NCBI GenBank assembly: GCA_949283935.1 | Contig: CASDUJ010000006.1 | Span: 62,001 to 126,000 of the forward strand | Origin: an uncultured bacterium | Lineage (GTDB): Bacteria > Cyanobacteriota > Vampirovibrionia > Gastranaerophilales > JAILCC01 | Length of the DNA stretch: 64,000 nt | Reading direction: 5' to 3' | In this document: one piece after another, positions 48,274-58,635 of the stretch | Numbering within the stretch: position 1 is the first letter of the stretch | Layout: each line of letters begins with the position of its first letter | Translations under genes and position numbers: made by a program | The notes under the pieces: generated by a model | The model's database searches: none | What the model was told of the DNA's origin: nothing | Seen by the model: only the letters and a program-made list of their open reading frames with translations

Positions 48274-49992
48274 TTAAATGTTTTCGTCGCCCAATGTTAT
48301 TGTTAATTCCTTTTCATTTTTATATGTCACATAACCTAAATTTGCTCCGGGAGGTTTCTTTAAATATTTTCGTTTTGTATAAATAACATTTATTTTTGCA
48401 TCATTTTTTCTTTCCGAATATTTTGCAGCTAGTTTTGCGGCTTTTAGCAAAATTTCTTCTGATATGTCTTCTTTCTTATTCTTTAATTTCACTAAAACAT
48501 GTGAACCAAAATCACCTCGCACATGAAACCAAAAATCTTCAGGGGAAGCAATTTTAGAAACTATGTAGTCGTTTTGTTTGTTGTTTTTTCCAATAAAAAT
48601 TTGAGAATTAGCATCTTCTTGTTTTTCTACTACTATTTTTTCTTTTCTTTTCTGTCTCTTTTTATTATTATTTAGCAAAATCATCTCGGATATTTCTTCT
48701 TCAATTTCTTGTAGTGTTTCAATATCTATTGCAAGTTTTATTGCAGATTTTATACTTTGTAAATATTTTTCTTTCTGTATATATTTTACGTGAAGATTTT
48801 CATTATTTTCTTTGGCTTTTTTCGCTTTGTTGTAAAGTTTATAATAATTTTGAGCATTATCATTTAAAGATTTTGTTCTGTCTATTTCTATTATCATTTC
48901 TTCATTTGTGTATACATTTTTTAGTTTCACCTTGTTGTTTGTCTCACAAAAAGAATAAATATTTGCCATCAATGTGTCGGCGATATGCTTGTACAAAATT
49001 ATTTTTTCTTCAAGATCTTTGCCCAACAAAAGTTTTTTTGTAAGTCTTTTTATTTTCTTTTCTTCTTTTTCAATAATGTTTACTAAATTTCTACGTTTGC
49101 GTTCTAATATTTCTGCAAAACTGTTTTTTGCAAAATATAAATCTACCATTTCATTTATTGTCTTTAAATGATGTTTATATTTACCTGTAATTGAAAATTC
49201 TCCAAAATCTTCACTAATAGATGGTTTAATAGTATTTAAGGACAAAATAGATTGTAATTCTGCAAAAACTTCTTTTAAAATTTTTACATCTATTACAAAA
49301 TTTAAATCTTTACTTGTAGAAATATTAAATTTTTGGCAAATTTCTTTTGCTAGCGGAATACTTATATCGTAAAATTCTTCATTTAGCCAATTATGAAAAG
49401 TTGTTCTTATAACTTTTGCCAAATTTATAAATTCGATTTCGTTTATTTGCGTAATATCAATTTTATGATATTTTGGAGGATAAATATACGGTAAATTACC
49501 TGCTAATTCTCGATTTTTGCTTTTTTCTTCTCCAACATTATGCGCACATCCTAAAATGATTTTGCTATCTGCATTGTACAAAATCATATTACTATGCTTA
49601 CCCATTAATTCAATTGCTAAAACAAGTTTAATTCTTTCGCCTAAATCTCCATATGCCGTAAAATAAAATTCTACTATCCTTTCATGTTTTGGTATTATTA
49701 CATGCTCTAATTTGGAATTTTCCATATATTTGCGCAAAAGCATACAAAACATAGGAGGAGATTGAGGTATTTCAAGTATTCTAAATTTTCTATTTTCTTC
49801 TTCCATTAAACAAATGTGGGCAAATGAAGGTTTTATGGAAATAAAAAGATTATGGTTATGGGAATTTTTTCGTAATGTTAAAATAAGTTCTCTTCTTGAT
49901 GGTTGCCTAATTTTTTGTATTCTTGCATCTATAAGAAATGGTTCTATTTCTTCCATCAATGCCTTCAAAGTTAAAGAATCAAAATTAATCAT
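48274..49992 (-). CDS. rqcH: NFACT protein RqcH
   Basis: 572 residues. An N-terminal NFACT-N domain (MINFDSLTLKALMEEIEPFLIDARIQKI), helix-hairpin-helix and long coiled-coil arms (about 280-430), and the C-terminal NFACT-R domain (about 450-560; ASPEDFWFHVRGDFGSHVLVKLK, then KPPGANLGYVTYKNEKELTI). Older annotations call it fibronectin-binding protein. In Bacillus it binds stalled 60S-like 50S subunits and adds alanine tails. It overlaps folP by eight bases. Its partner RqcP is encoded at 53719-53985. Confidence 0.9.
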   Translation of the reverse strand: MINFDSLTLKALMEEIEPFLIDARIQKIRQPSRRELILTLRKNSHNHNLFISIKPSFAHICLMEEENRKFRILEIPQSPPMFCMLLRKYMENSKLEHVIIPKHERIVEFYFTAYGDLGERIKLVLAIELMGKHSNMILYNADSKIILGCAHNVGEEKSKNRELAGNLPYIYPPKYHKIDITQINEIEFINLAKVIRTTFHNWLNEEFYDISIPLAKEICQKFNISTSKDLNFVIDVKILKEVFAELQSILSLNTIKPSISEDFGEFSITGKYKHHLKTINEMVDLYFAKNSFAEILERKRRNLVNIIEKEEKKIKRLTKKLLLGKDLEEKIILYKHIADTLMANIYSFCETNNKVKLKNVYTNEEMIIEIDRTKSLNDNAQNYYKLYNKAKKAKENNENLHVKYIQKEKYLQSIKSAIKLAIDIETLQEIEEEISEMILLNNNKKRQKRKEKIVVEKQEDANSQIFIGKNNKQNDYIVSKIASPEDFWFHVRGDFGSHVLVKLKNKKEDISEEILLKAAKLAAKYSERKNDAKINVIYTKRKYLKKPPGANLGYVTYKNEKELTITLGDENI

Positions 49993-51151
49993 AAAGCACC
50001 TTGTTTAAAGCCTTAAATGCGATTTTATGTTCAATTACATCGTGTACTCTTACAATCTGTACTCCTTTTTCAGCAAGATATGTGGCTAAAGAAATGTTTG
50101 CACAAAGTGTTTCTTTTGGCTTTAAGTCTGTAACTTTTTGTATAAAAGATTTTCTGGATAATCCATACAAAACAGGAAAACCCAAAGAACATATTTCATT
50201 TGCTCTTTTTATAAGTTCGTAATTTTGCTCAAAAGTTTTGTTGAAACCTAAACCAGGATCAATAATAATTTTTTCTTTTGTAATACCAAAATCAAAAGCA
50301 ATTTGAATTCTTTTTAAAAGTCCTTTTATCGTTTCATCAATAATATCGTCAGATTCAATTTTATCATCAAAAGTTAAAATACAATAAGCTTTGTGTTTCG
50401 CTACAATTTCCGACATTTTTGCGTCGTTAAAAAAACCAGATACATCATTAATAATATCAGCACCTTTTTCCAAAGCCATTTCTGCAGTTATAGAATTTCG
50501 AGTATCAACGCTTATAGGAATATTAGGATATAATTTTCTACATTTACTTAAAATGTTTTCCAATCGCAAAATTTCTTCTTCAGGATTAATTTTTACACTA
50601 AAAGGAGCAGTTGATTCCGCTCCAATATCAACAATATCTGCACCTTGTTCTATTAAATCAACAAATCTCGGAATTGCTTTTTCTTGTTCTAAAAATTCAC
50701 CACCATCAGAAAAAGAATTAGGAGTACAATTTAAAATTCCCATAATATATGTTTTGTTCCAGTTAAATTTTGTTTCTCTTATTTTCAATGAAACAGGTGA
50801 AATATTTTGAATTGCTTCTAAATTTTGCGCTAAAGTTTTTAAATTAAAAGGTTGCGCATACAATTTTTTTACAATTTCTTTTAATTGCATATTTGTAGCA
50901 AATAAAATTGCATCAGTAAATTCGACCTTATGAGTCAAAATTTCTTTATGTACAGCACAATCTGTTCCGCAAGACAATGCTGTTTGTTTAAGAATGGTTG
51001 CTTGTACAGGAGTTAAATTGTAAATTTTTAACAAATTTGATTGATATTTGTTTTTCGCAACATTCAAATAAATTGAATCAAAACCTATGGAATTTAGTTC
51101 TTGTTCAATTGTATTTTCGGAAATTTTTTTTATCAAAAAATTTTCTTCCAT
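49985..51151 (-). CDS. folP: dihydropteroate synthase
   Basis: 388 residues. The C-terminal 255 or so are the DHPS barrel: MGILNCTPNSFSDGGEF, GADIVDIGAESTAPFS, SVDTRNSITAEMALEKGADIINDVSG, DPGLGFNKTFEQNYEL and GLSRKSFIQ. It joins 4-aminobenzoate to the pterin in folate synthesis. An extra N-terminal region of about 130 residues (Asn, Ile and Leu rich, no known domain) is seen in some anaerobes' enzymes too. Sulfonamide-site loops look ordinary. It is ten bases after lepB. Confidence 0.92.
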   Translation of the reverse strand: MEENFLIKKISENTIEQELNSIGFDSIYLNVAKNKYQSNLLKIYNLTPVQATILKQTALSCGTDCAVHKEILTHKVEFTDAILFATNMQLKEIVKKLYAQPFNLKTLAQNLEAIQNISPVSLKIRETKFNWNKTYIMGILNCTPNSFSDGGEFLEQEKAIPRFVDLIEQGADIVDIGAESTAPFSVKINPEEEILRLENILSKCRKLYPNIPISVDTRNSITAEMALEKGADIINDVSGFFNDAKMSEIVAKHKAYCILTFDDKIESDDIIDETIKGLLKRIQIAFDFGITKEKIIIDPGLGFNKTFEQNYELIKRANEICSLGFPVLYGLSRKSFIQKVTDLKPKETLCANISLATYLAEKGVQIVRVHDVIEHKIAFKALNKVLYD

Positions 51152-51160
51152 AAATTTTCC

Positions 51161-51781
51161 TTAATAATCAGGAGTAGTAAAAATTTTAATTCGATTAAGT
51201 GGCCAGAAAAGAAAAATTGCTTTTCCTATAACTCTATCTTTGTGTAAAAGTCCCCAAAATCTTCCATCTTGACTATTTGCACGATTGTCTCCAAGCATCA
51301 AATAATGATCTTTAGGAACTACAGCCGGACCGCAATACATATTTTCTGTACAATTTATTGTTTTGTTTTCGTATAAATAAGGTTCTTTAAGTCGTTTGTC
51401 ATTTATATAAACAACACTTGCTCCAGTTTTGGGATCCGTATCAATTTTGTATTTATCACCTTCTACAGCTATAACTCTTTTTATATAAGCTTCATTTTTA
51501 TCAAAAAGGCCAACAAAACGAGTAAATTTCGCCCACAAACTATCTTCTAATTTTGAAAAAGGCGGGTAAAATACAAGAATATCACCTCGTTGAATATCAC
51601 GCAAATGATATTTTGTAGTAACTTTTTCAATAAAAACTCTATCACCTTCCAGTAAAGTTGGTCTCATAGAAGCAGAAGGAATCCATCTTGGTTCCCCAAC
51701 AAAACCTCTTATAACAATAACTAAAACAGCTACAATAACTATAGTTTCAATACATTCATGCAAAAAAGATTTAATATTCAA
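51161..51781 (-). CDS. lepB: signal peptidase I
   Basis: 206 residues. One N-terminal membrane helix (about 8-28) and a periplasmic catalytic domain. The catalytic dyad is Ser38 (PSASMRPTL) and Lys101 (YIKRVIAVEGD). The boxes RGDILVF and GDNRANSQDGRFWG complete the family pattern. It cuts Sec and Tat signal peptides. AGGAG lies ten bases before the ATG. Confidence 0.95.
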   Translation of the reverse strand: MNIKSFLHECIETIVIVAVLVIVIRGFVGEPRWIPSASMRPTLLEGDRVFIEKVTTKYHLRDIQRGDILVFYPPFSKLEDSLWAKFTRFVGLFDKNEAYIKRVIAVEGDKYKIDTDPKTGASVVYINDKRLKEPYLYENKTINCTENMYCGPAVVPKDHYLMLGDNRANSQDGRFWGLLHKDRVIGKAIFLFWPLNRIKIFTTPDY

Positions 51782-51862
51782 AACCCACTACGCTCCTTTT
51801 TGTCTGCCAGAATAATTTTATCACAAAGAAGTTAATAAAAAATATCAAACAAAAATCTCAAT

Positions 51863-52645
51863 TTATTTCTTGAAAATAAACAAAAGACAAAATGCCGAAA
51901 AAATTATGGTAAAAATACAAACTAATATTGCTATGGGGATACCAGCAATATTTAGAACACTATCAATTCTTATTGATTCTGTAAATATTCTGCCTATTGA
52001 ATACAAAATCAAATACGAGAAAAAAAGTACACCTTTTTTTTGAAAAAAATACTTTTTAATTACAAAATACAAAATTAGGAAAACAAAAATATTCCAAATA
52101 CTTTCATACAAAAAAGTAGGATGGAAAAATTCATTAAATTCATACAAAAAAGGTCTGTTATTAACGGGAATAAAAACACCCCAAGGCAAATTCGTCGGAA
52201 GTCCAAAAGCTTCAGAATTAAAAAAATTACCCCATCTACCTATTGCTTGAGCAAGAGGTAAACCTAAAGCATACAAATCTGCATATTTTGCAAAATTTAA
52301 TTGTTTTATTTTACAAAAAACAATTCCTGAAATTAAACCTCCAATGATAGCACCATGAATAGAAAGTCCACCTTGTTGAAAGAAAAAAATTTCATTAATA
52401 TGCAAACAATAATAATCCAAACTCAATATTACATAATAAAGTCTAGCTCCAAAAATTCCTCCAAGCAAAGTCCAAAAGGCTAATTCATAGAGATTTTCTT
52501 GAATTTGAGTATCATTATATTCCTTTTTGGCTATTTTAAGCACAATAAATTGCCCAAAAACAAAAGCCAAAGCTAAAATTATTCCATACCAGTATATAGT
52601 AAAAAAAGGTGTTTGAATTGCAACTGCCCCAGGAGATACAAACAT
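51863..52645 (-). CDS. lgt: prolipoprotein diacylglyceryl transferase
   Basis: 260 residues, seven membrane helices. It attaches diacylglycerol to the lipobox cysteine of lipoproteins. Signature AIGRWGNFFNSEAFGLPT is present, with HGAIIGGLISG and the N-terminal FFTIYWYGIILALAF. Two lipoproteins in the window (52648-53196 and 7107-8963) are likely clients. It lies two bases after a TPR lipoprotein gene. Confidence 0.95.
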   Translation of the reverse strand: MFVSPGAVAIQTPFFTIYWYGIILALAFVFGQFIVLKIAKKEYNDTQIQENLYELAFWTLLGGIFGARLYYVILSLDYYCLHINEIFFFQQGGLSIHGAIIGGLISGIVFCKIKQLNFAKYADLYALGLPLAQAIGRWGNFFNSEAFGLPTNLPWGVFIPVNNRPFLYEFNEFFHPTFLYESIWNIFVFLILYFVIKKYFFQKKGVLFFSYLILYSIGRIFTESIRIDSVLNIAGIPIAILVCIFTIIFSAFCLLFIFKK

Positions 52646-52647
52646 AT

Positions 52648-53196
52648 CTATGCGCCTTCTGTTAGTGTGTTAAAATTATTTAAATCATTTTCAATTTGAA
52701 TAATTTTTTCATTTACTTCATCTTTGTCAGTTGCATCTTTTTTTAATTCCAAATATTTTTGAAAATCAATTTTTGCATTTCTTAGATATTCTGCAGACTG
52801 CAACTTGTCTTTTTCTGTAGGTTCTTTTGAAGAATTTTGTATATTTTCTCCTTCTAAAATTGAATAAGCCCAATCTTCATAAACTACAGCTCTTGAATAA
52901 AATGCATCGGCAAAATTTTCTTTTCTATTAATCGCTTCATTTAAAGCTTTCAATGCCTTTTCATAATCATTTAATTGATAATAAGCTACACCCAAATTAT
53001 AATAAGTTTCAGGAAAATCAGGATTTAAATCTATTATAGATTCAAGTCGTGCAACAGCTTTATCATATTCAGCATTGTTCATGTATTCGGCAGCCTTTTG
53101 ATTAAGTTTTTGAATATCAACATTTGATAAATTTTTTTCGCAACCATTCAAAAATAAAATTCCACAAAAAACAAATAATAACAAAACTTTTTTCAT
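52648..53196 (-). CDS. TPR lipoprotein
   Basis: 182 residues from the ATG at 53196, chosen over one five codons upstream because GAGG sits nine bases before it. A signal peptide ends in the lipobox FLNGC (Cys19). About three TPR units follow (NAEYDKAVARLESIIDLNPDFPETYYNLGVAYYQLNDYEKAL). It may be a periplasmic adaptor, in the inner or outer membrane leaflet. It is upstream of lgt in the same operon. Confidence 0.85.
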   Translation of the reverse strand: MKKVLLLFVFCGILFLNGCEKNLSNVDIQKLNQKAAEYMNNAEYDKAVARLESIIDLNPDFPETYYNLGVAYYQLNDYEKALKALNEAINRKENFADAFYSRAVVYEDWAYSILEGENIQNSSKEPTEKDKLQSAEYLRNAKIDFQKYLELKKDATDKDEVNEKIIQIENDLNNFNTLTEGA

Positions 53197-53292
53197 AGAA
53201 ATTTTCCTCATAAAATTACTTTCTGATTATAACATAAAGGTTAATATTCAAAAGTTCCCCACATAATTAAATATCAAACTGAGAAAAATAAA

Positions 53293-53321
53293 TAAAAAAA
53301 AGCTTCCTAAACAGGAAGCCT
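53293..53321 (-). terminator. terminator after tRNA-Gln
   Basis: On the minus strand GCTTCC (53314-53319) pairs with GGAAGC (53302-53307) around a six-base loop, followed by a run of eight T (53294-53301). It ends the tRNA transcript nine bases downstream of the tRNA. Confidence 0.85.
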
Positions 53322-53329
53322 TTCAAAAT

Positions 53330-53401
53330 CTGGGGCGAAAGGATTCGAACCTCTGAATGGCTGGACCAAAACCAGCTGCCTTACCACTTGGCGACGCCCC
53401 A
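53330..53401 (-). tRNA. tRNA-Gln (anticodon UUG)
   Basis: 72 bases on the minus strand fold as a cloverleaf: acceptor stem TGGGGCG/CGCCCCA with discriminator G, D-arm around GCCAAGTGGTAAGGC, anticodon stem GCTGG/CCAGC with loop TTTTGGT (anticodon TTG), and T-arm GAGG-TTCGAAT-CCTT. The 3' CCA is not encoded. It reads CAA and, by wobble, CAG. Confidence 0.96.
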
Positions 53402-53412
53402 AAGACAAGAAT

Positions 53413-53441
53413 ATTGTATACAACCCAAAATTTATTGTCAA
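53413..53441 (-). promoter_or_regulatory. strong promoter of tRNA-Gln
   Basis: On the minus strand a perfect TTGACA (53436-53441) and TACAAT (53413-53418) stand 17 bases apart. The start would be at about 53406, five bases before the mature tRNA. Confidence 0.82.
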
Positions 53442-53718
53442 CCAATTCTTTTAAAATTTAAAACAAACGAATGGATTATTAGTCTCTGTTTCAATAGCTG
53501 CAAAAAATTAAAACTAAGAAAATTGATATAATAATTTTCCATTTTTTACGTATATTTACTTTAAGTAAATAAAAAATATTGGCTTTGATATAAAATGCAA
53601 ATGCATGATACAAGGCACTTTGGAATTTATTATATCTCCTTACTTGTTTATTCTGATAATAATGTAGCAACCTATTTTTTTTTGTAGTAAAGTTATAGAC
53701 GAAGAAAGTTTATAAAAC
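53442..53718. other. AT-rich intergenic region before rqcP
   Basis: The non-coding stretch between the tRNA and rqcP is about 317 bases. It contains a perfect 9+1+9 inverted repeat (TATTTACTT-T-AAGTAAATA, 53553-53571) and a loose ATATAAAAT element near 53590, but no clear promoter pair and no ribosome binding site of the usual strength before the rqcP ATG. No RNA structure with convincing GC stems was seen. Confidence 0.4.
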
Positions 53719-55304
<1,586 letters not shown>

Positions 55305-55320
55305 TTTATAAACACTAAAC

Positions 55321-55360
55321 AAAAACAACAAGTCAGTTTTGACTTGTTGTTTTTGTTGTT
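55321..55360 (+). terminator. terminator after eno
   Basis: AAAAACAACAAGTCA (55321-55335) pairs perfectly with TGACTTGTTGTTTTT (55340-55354) around GTTT, followed by GTTGTTTTGT. The stem is 15 bp, the U-rich tail broken by G. Confidence 0.8.
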
Positions 55361-55410
55361 TTGTAACATATAACTTGATTTTAGTTATACAAAACATTAA
55401 CATATATATT

Positions 55411-56031
55411 ATGGAAAAATTTTCGAAAATTTTTATTTTGATATTAGTTGTTTTGCTTTTTCAGCTTTATGTAATTGAAGATAATTTCATTTACGCTAAG
55501 CCAAAAGACACAAATGAAACAGAAAAAGCAAATTATATGAAAGAAATGGAAGAATCTCAGCCCAAAAAAGATTTGGATTACCAAGCAATTTTTGACAATT
55601 TAGAAAACATTCAAGTGAAATTTATACATGATGAAGATCCTGATGAATATTACGACACACAAAAAATTTACTTTTCTCCGTACCCATTAATTAGATTAAC
55701 TCAAAAACTTTACGTAAAAAATCAAACTATTGAACCTGGATTTTATCTTTTAACTCCAAGAGAATATAATGGAAAACGTTGTGTATTATTTAAACAGGCT
55801 GGAAAAATAAAACATATAGTTCCTATATTTGAATACAAAAAAATAATTGTAGAATTAGAATATAACAAACCACCTAAAAAATGGTGGCAGATAAGGGACA
55901 GGTATACGTTTCAGACTCAATATTACGAAAGAAAAATTAGAGCCTTTGACGTTTATAGCAATTTTTATGAAATAGATTTATATTATCGAGATGGATTATA
56001 TAAAATGCTTTTCAAAAAGAATCCTTATTAA
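55411..56031 (+). CDS. secreted hypothetical protein
   Basis: 206 residues from the ATG at 55411; codons further upstream fall in the eno terminator. A signal peptide or anchor (FSKIFILILVVLLFQLYVI) leads to a mature region with a charged N-terminus and a beta-rich domain (about 65-205) with many Tyr and Lys (YDTQKIYFSPYPLIRLTQKLYV, PGFYLLTPREYNG). I do not recognise a family. It is probably periplasmic. No clear Shine-Dalgarno site. Next to eno and the his genes by position only. Confidence 0.65.
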   Translation: MEKFSKIFILILVVLLFQLYVIEDNFIYAKPKDTNETEKANYMKEMEESQPKKDLDYQAIFDNLENIQVKFIHDEDPDEYYDTQKIYFSPYPLIRLTQKLYVKNQTIEPGFYLLTPREYNGKRCVLFKQAGKIKHIVPIFEYKKIIVELEYNKPPKKWWQIRDRYTFQTQYYERKIRAFDVYSNFYEIDLYYRDGLYKMLFKKNPY

Positions 56032-56099
56032 ATTGTAGTTATGAAAAAATAACTTAATATGTTAGAATAATTTGAGTAAAACATGTTAAGAGGTACATT

Positions 56100-57323
56100 A
56101 TGATAATCCCTAGTATAGACATTATGGACGGAAAAGCTGTTCAATTAAAACAAGGCACGACAAAAGTATTAGAAAGGGAAAATGTTTTTGAATTAGCGGA
56201 ATATTTTTCACATTTTGGAGAAATTGCCATTGTTGATCTTGATGCTGCAATGGGGAAGGGAGATAATTTTGATTTAATAAAACAATTAATAAAAAAATAT
56301 CCAGCTAGAGTAGGTGGTGGAATAAGAACAGCAAAAAAAGCCAAAGAACTTATTGCAGCTGGAGCAAAAAAAGTTATCATAGGTACAGCAGCCTCAGAAG
56401 CGCTTTTAAGCGAACTTCCGAAAAACAATGTAATAGTAGCAATAGACACTAAAAATGGGAAAATAGTAACTCATGGCTGGTTAAATACTACTGAATTTAA
56501 ACCTGAAGAATATATTAATAAATTTGATAATTATTGTTCCGGATATCTTTACACTATTGTTGAAAAAGAAGGAATGATGGGAGGAACAGATTTAGATTCA
56601 ATAAAAAGAATAAGAGAACTTACAGAAAATGAAATTACAGCAGCTGGAGGAATTTGTACTTTAGAAGAAATAAAGCAAATAAATGATACTGGTGTAAATT
56701 GTCAACTTGGAATGGCTCTTTACACAGGTAAACTTGATATGACTGAAGCCTATTGTTCTTTATTAAAATTTAATGAACAAGGATTAATTCCTACAATAGT
56801 ACAAGATAAAGATTCTAAACAAGTTTTAATGTTAGCATATTCTAACAAAGATTCACTGGAAAAATCTTTTAAAGAAGGTCTTGCTACATATTATTCGCGT
56901 TCAAGAAAAGTATTATGGACAAAAGGAGCAACATCAGGAAATACTCAGAAATTAGTTAGCGTAAAAGCTGATTGTGACAAAGATAGTTTATTATTTACTG
57001 TTGAACAAAAAGGTGTAGCTTGTCATACTGGGGCATATTCATGTTTTGGCGAAAAAGAATTTGTTATTAAAGATTTAATTTCTGTATTAAAGCAAAGACT
57101 TGCCGAACAACCTGAAGGTTCATTTACAACAAAACTATTTAATGATGAATTTTATTTAAAAAGAAAAATCATGGAAGAAGCTTTTGAAGTAGTAAATTAT
57201 GAACAAGGTGATGGATTAGGTTGGGAAGTAGCTGATTTAACCTATTTTGTTTTAACTTTTATGGTAAAACATGGATTGGAAATTGAAGATGTATTGACTA
57301 ATTTAGCTTCCAGAAGAAAGTAA
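56100..57323 (+). CDS. HisA-HisI-HisE three-domain fusion
   Basis: 407 residues. Residues 1-225 are HisA, the ProFAR isomerase: PSIDIMDGKAVQL with Asp7, VGGGIRT, VAIDTKNG with Asp116, HGWLNTT and AAGGICTLEE. Residues 228-325 are HisI, the phosphoribosyl-AMP cyclohydrolase: TYYSRSRKVLW, KADCDKDSLL and the Cys ligands in GVACHTGAYSC. Residues 326-407 are HisE, the phosphoribosyl-ATP pyrophosphatase: KIMEEAFEVV and EVADLTYFVL. So three consecutive reactions (steps 2, 3, 4 of histidine synthesis) are on one chain. HisIE fusions are common; HisA joined to HisIE is not usual. AAGAGG precedes the ATG. hisD follows by four bases. Confidence 0.92.
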   Translation: MIIPSIDIMDGKAVQLKQGTTKVLERENVFELAEYFSHFGEIAIVDLDAAMGKGDNFDLIKQLIKKYPARVGGGIRTAKKAKELIAAGAKKVIIGTAASEALLSELPKNNVIVAIDTKNGKIVTHGWLNTTEFKPEEYINKFDNYCSGYLYTIVEKEGMMGGTDLDSIKRIRELTENEITAAGGICTLEEIKQINDTGVNCQLGMALYTGKLDMTEAYCSLLKFNEQGLIPTIVQDKDSKQVLMLAYSNKDSLEKSFKEGLATYYSRSRKVLWTKGATSGNTQKLVSVKADCDKDSLLFTVEQKGVACHTGAYSCFGEKEFVIKDLISVLKQRLAEQPEGSFTTKLFNDEFYLKRKIMEEAFEVVNYEQGDGLGWEVADLTYFVLTFMVKHGLEIEDVLTNLASRRK

Positions 57324-57327
57324 ATTT

Positions 57328-58569
57328 ATGAAAACGATAGCATACAAAGATTTACCAAAAGATTTTTTCAAATACAAAGAGTTTGAAGCAATATCAACGG
57401 TAGAAAAAATTATTTCTGATATAAAACAAAATGGAGATGATGCAGTAAAAAAATACTGCAAACAATTTGATGGAGAAATAAATGAACTTGAAGTAACTCA
57501 AAAAGAAATTGAAGAAGCATTTAAAAATGTAAATTCAAATGTTATAAAAGCAATAAAACAAAGTATTTCTAACGTAAAAATCTTTGCTCAAGCTCAATTA
57601 AATTCAATTAAAGAATTTGAAATTGAAAACAACGGAATGAAACTTGGACAAAAAATAATTCCAATAGAAAAAACCGGAGCGTATGTACCTGGAGGAAATT
57701 ATCCTTTACCATCTTCGGCAATTATGTCGTGTGTTCCTGCCAAAGTTGCTGGAGTAAAAGAAATAATAATGTGTTCTCCTAAAATCAAGGATATTACAAT
57801 AGTAGCTGGAATTTTAGCTGGAGCTGATAAAATTTTCAAAATAGGTGGAGTTCAAGCAATAGCAGCAATGGCATACGGCACACAAAGTATTCCAAAAGTA
57901 GACAAGATTACTGGACCTGGGAATAAATTTGTAACATATGCAAAGAAACAAATTTTTGGAAACTGTGGTATTGATTTTCTTGCAGGTCCTTCTGAAGTAA
58001 TGATCATTGCTGATAATATGGCAAAAGCAGAATTAATAGCTGCAGATATGCTTGCTCAATGTGAACATGATGTTGATGCAAATGCTATTTTAGTTACGAA
58101 TAATGAATTATTAGCAAAATCTGTTCAAGAAAAAATAAGTAAATTTCTTAAAAGTTTAAAAACAGCAGAAATAGCACAAAAGGCTTTAGAAAATTCTTAC
58201 ATAATAATAGTGAATAATTTAGACGAAGCAATCGAAATAGCTAACAGAAAAGCACCTGAACATTTAGAATTAATGACCAAAGAAAATGAAAATTTAAAAA
58301 AAAGACTAACTTGTTATGGTTCTTTGTTTTTGGGATCTTTGTCAGCAGAAGCAATAGGCGATTATTGTTCCGGCACAAATCATATTCTTCCAACAAACAA
58401 AGTAGCGAGGTATTCGGGGGGATTAAGTGTTTTTGATTTTGTTAAAATTTTAACTTACCAAGAAGCAATACCTCAAAAATCGCGAGAAATAACAAATACA
58501 GCCGCTTTTTTGGCAGAAACAGAAGGCTTATACGCTCACAAACTTGCATGCGAAATAAGATTAAATTAG
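57328..58569 (+). CDS. hisD: histidinol dehydrogenase
   Basis: 413 residues, zinc enzyme making histidine from histidinol in the last two steps. Motifs: EKTGAYVPGGNYPLPSSAIM, GVQAIAAMAYGTQSIPKVDKITGPGN, GIDFLAGPSEVMIIAD, QCEHDVDANA, APEHLEL and GDYCSGTNHILPTNKVARYSGGLSV. It is translated with the HisA-HisI-HisE fusion. Other his genes are not in the window. Confidence 0.96.
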   Translation: MKTIAYKDLPKDFFKYKEFEAISTVEKIISDIKQNGDDAVKKYCKQFDGEINELEVTQKEIEEAFKNVNSNVIKAIKQSISNVKIFAQAQLNSIKEFEIENNGMKLGQKIIPIEKTGAYVPGGNYPLPSSAIMSCVPAKVAGVKEIIMCSPKIKDITIVAGILAGADKIFKIGGVQAIAAMAYGTQSIPKVDKITGPGNKFVTYAKKQIFGNCGIDFLAGPSEVMIIADNMAKAELIAADMLAQCEHDVDANAILVTNNELLAKSVQEKISKFLKSLKTAEIAQKALENSYIIIVNNLDEAIEIANRKAPEHLELMTKENENLKKRLTCYGSLFLGSLSAEAIGDYCSGTNHILPTNKVARYSGGLSVFDFVKILTYQEAIPQKSREITNTAAFLAETEGLYAHKLACEIRLN

Positions 58570-58635
58570 AAATCCAGATTAGTTAACAATTTTTCCTTCT
58601 GTTTTGTTTTAATTAAATAGTGAAGGTAAGATAAA

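Noticed and set aside
48274-49992. fibronectin-binding surface protein
   Set aside because: The older family name is misleading: no signal peptide, and the NFACT-N and NFACT-R domains point to RqcH.
50391-50810. 139-codon plus-strand open frame opposite folP
   Set aside because: Fully antisense to the conserved DHPS barrel, with no start signal. Open antisense frames are common with this codon use.
58570-58625. terminator between hisD and the orphan gene
   Set aside because: CCTTC and GAAGG could pair, but the 25-base loop is large and the stem is only five bp, without a U-run; GAAGG is more simply the next gene's ribosome binding site.
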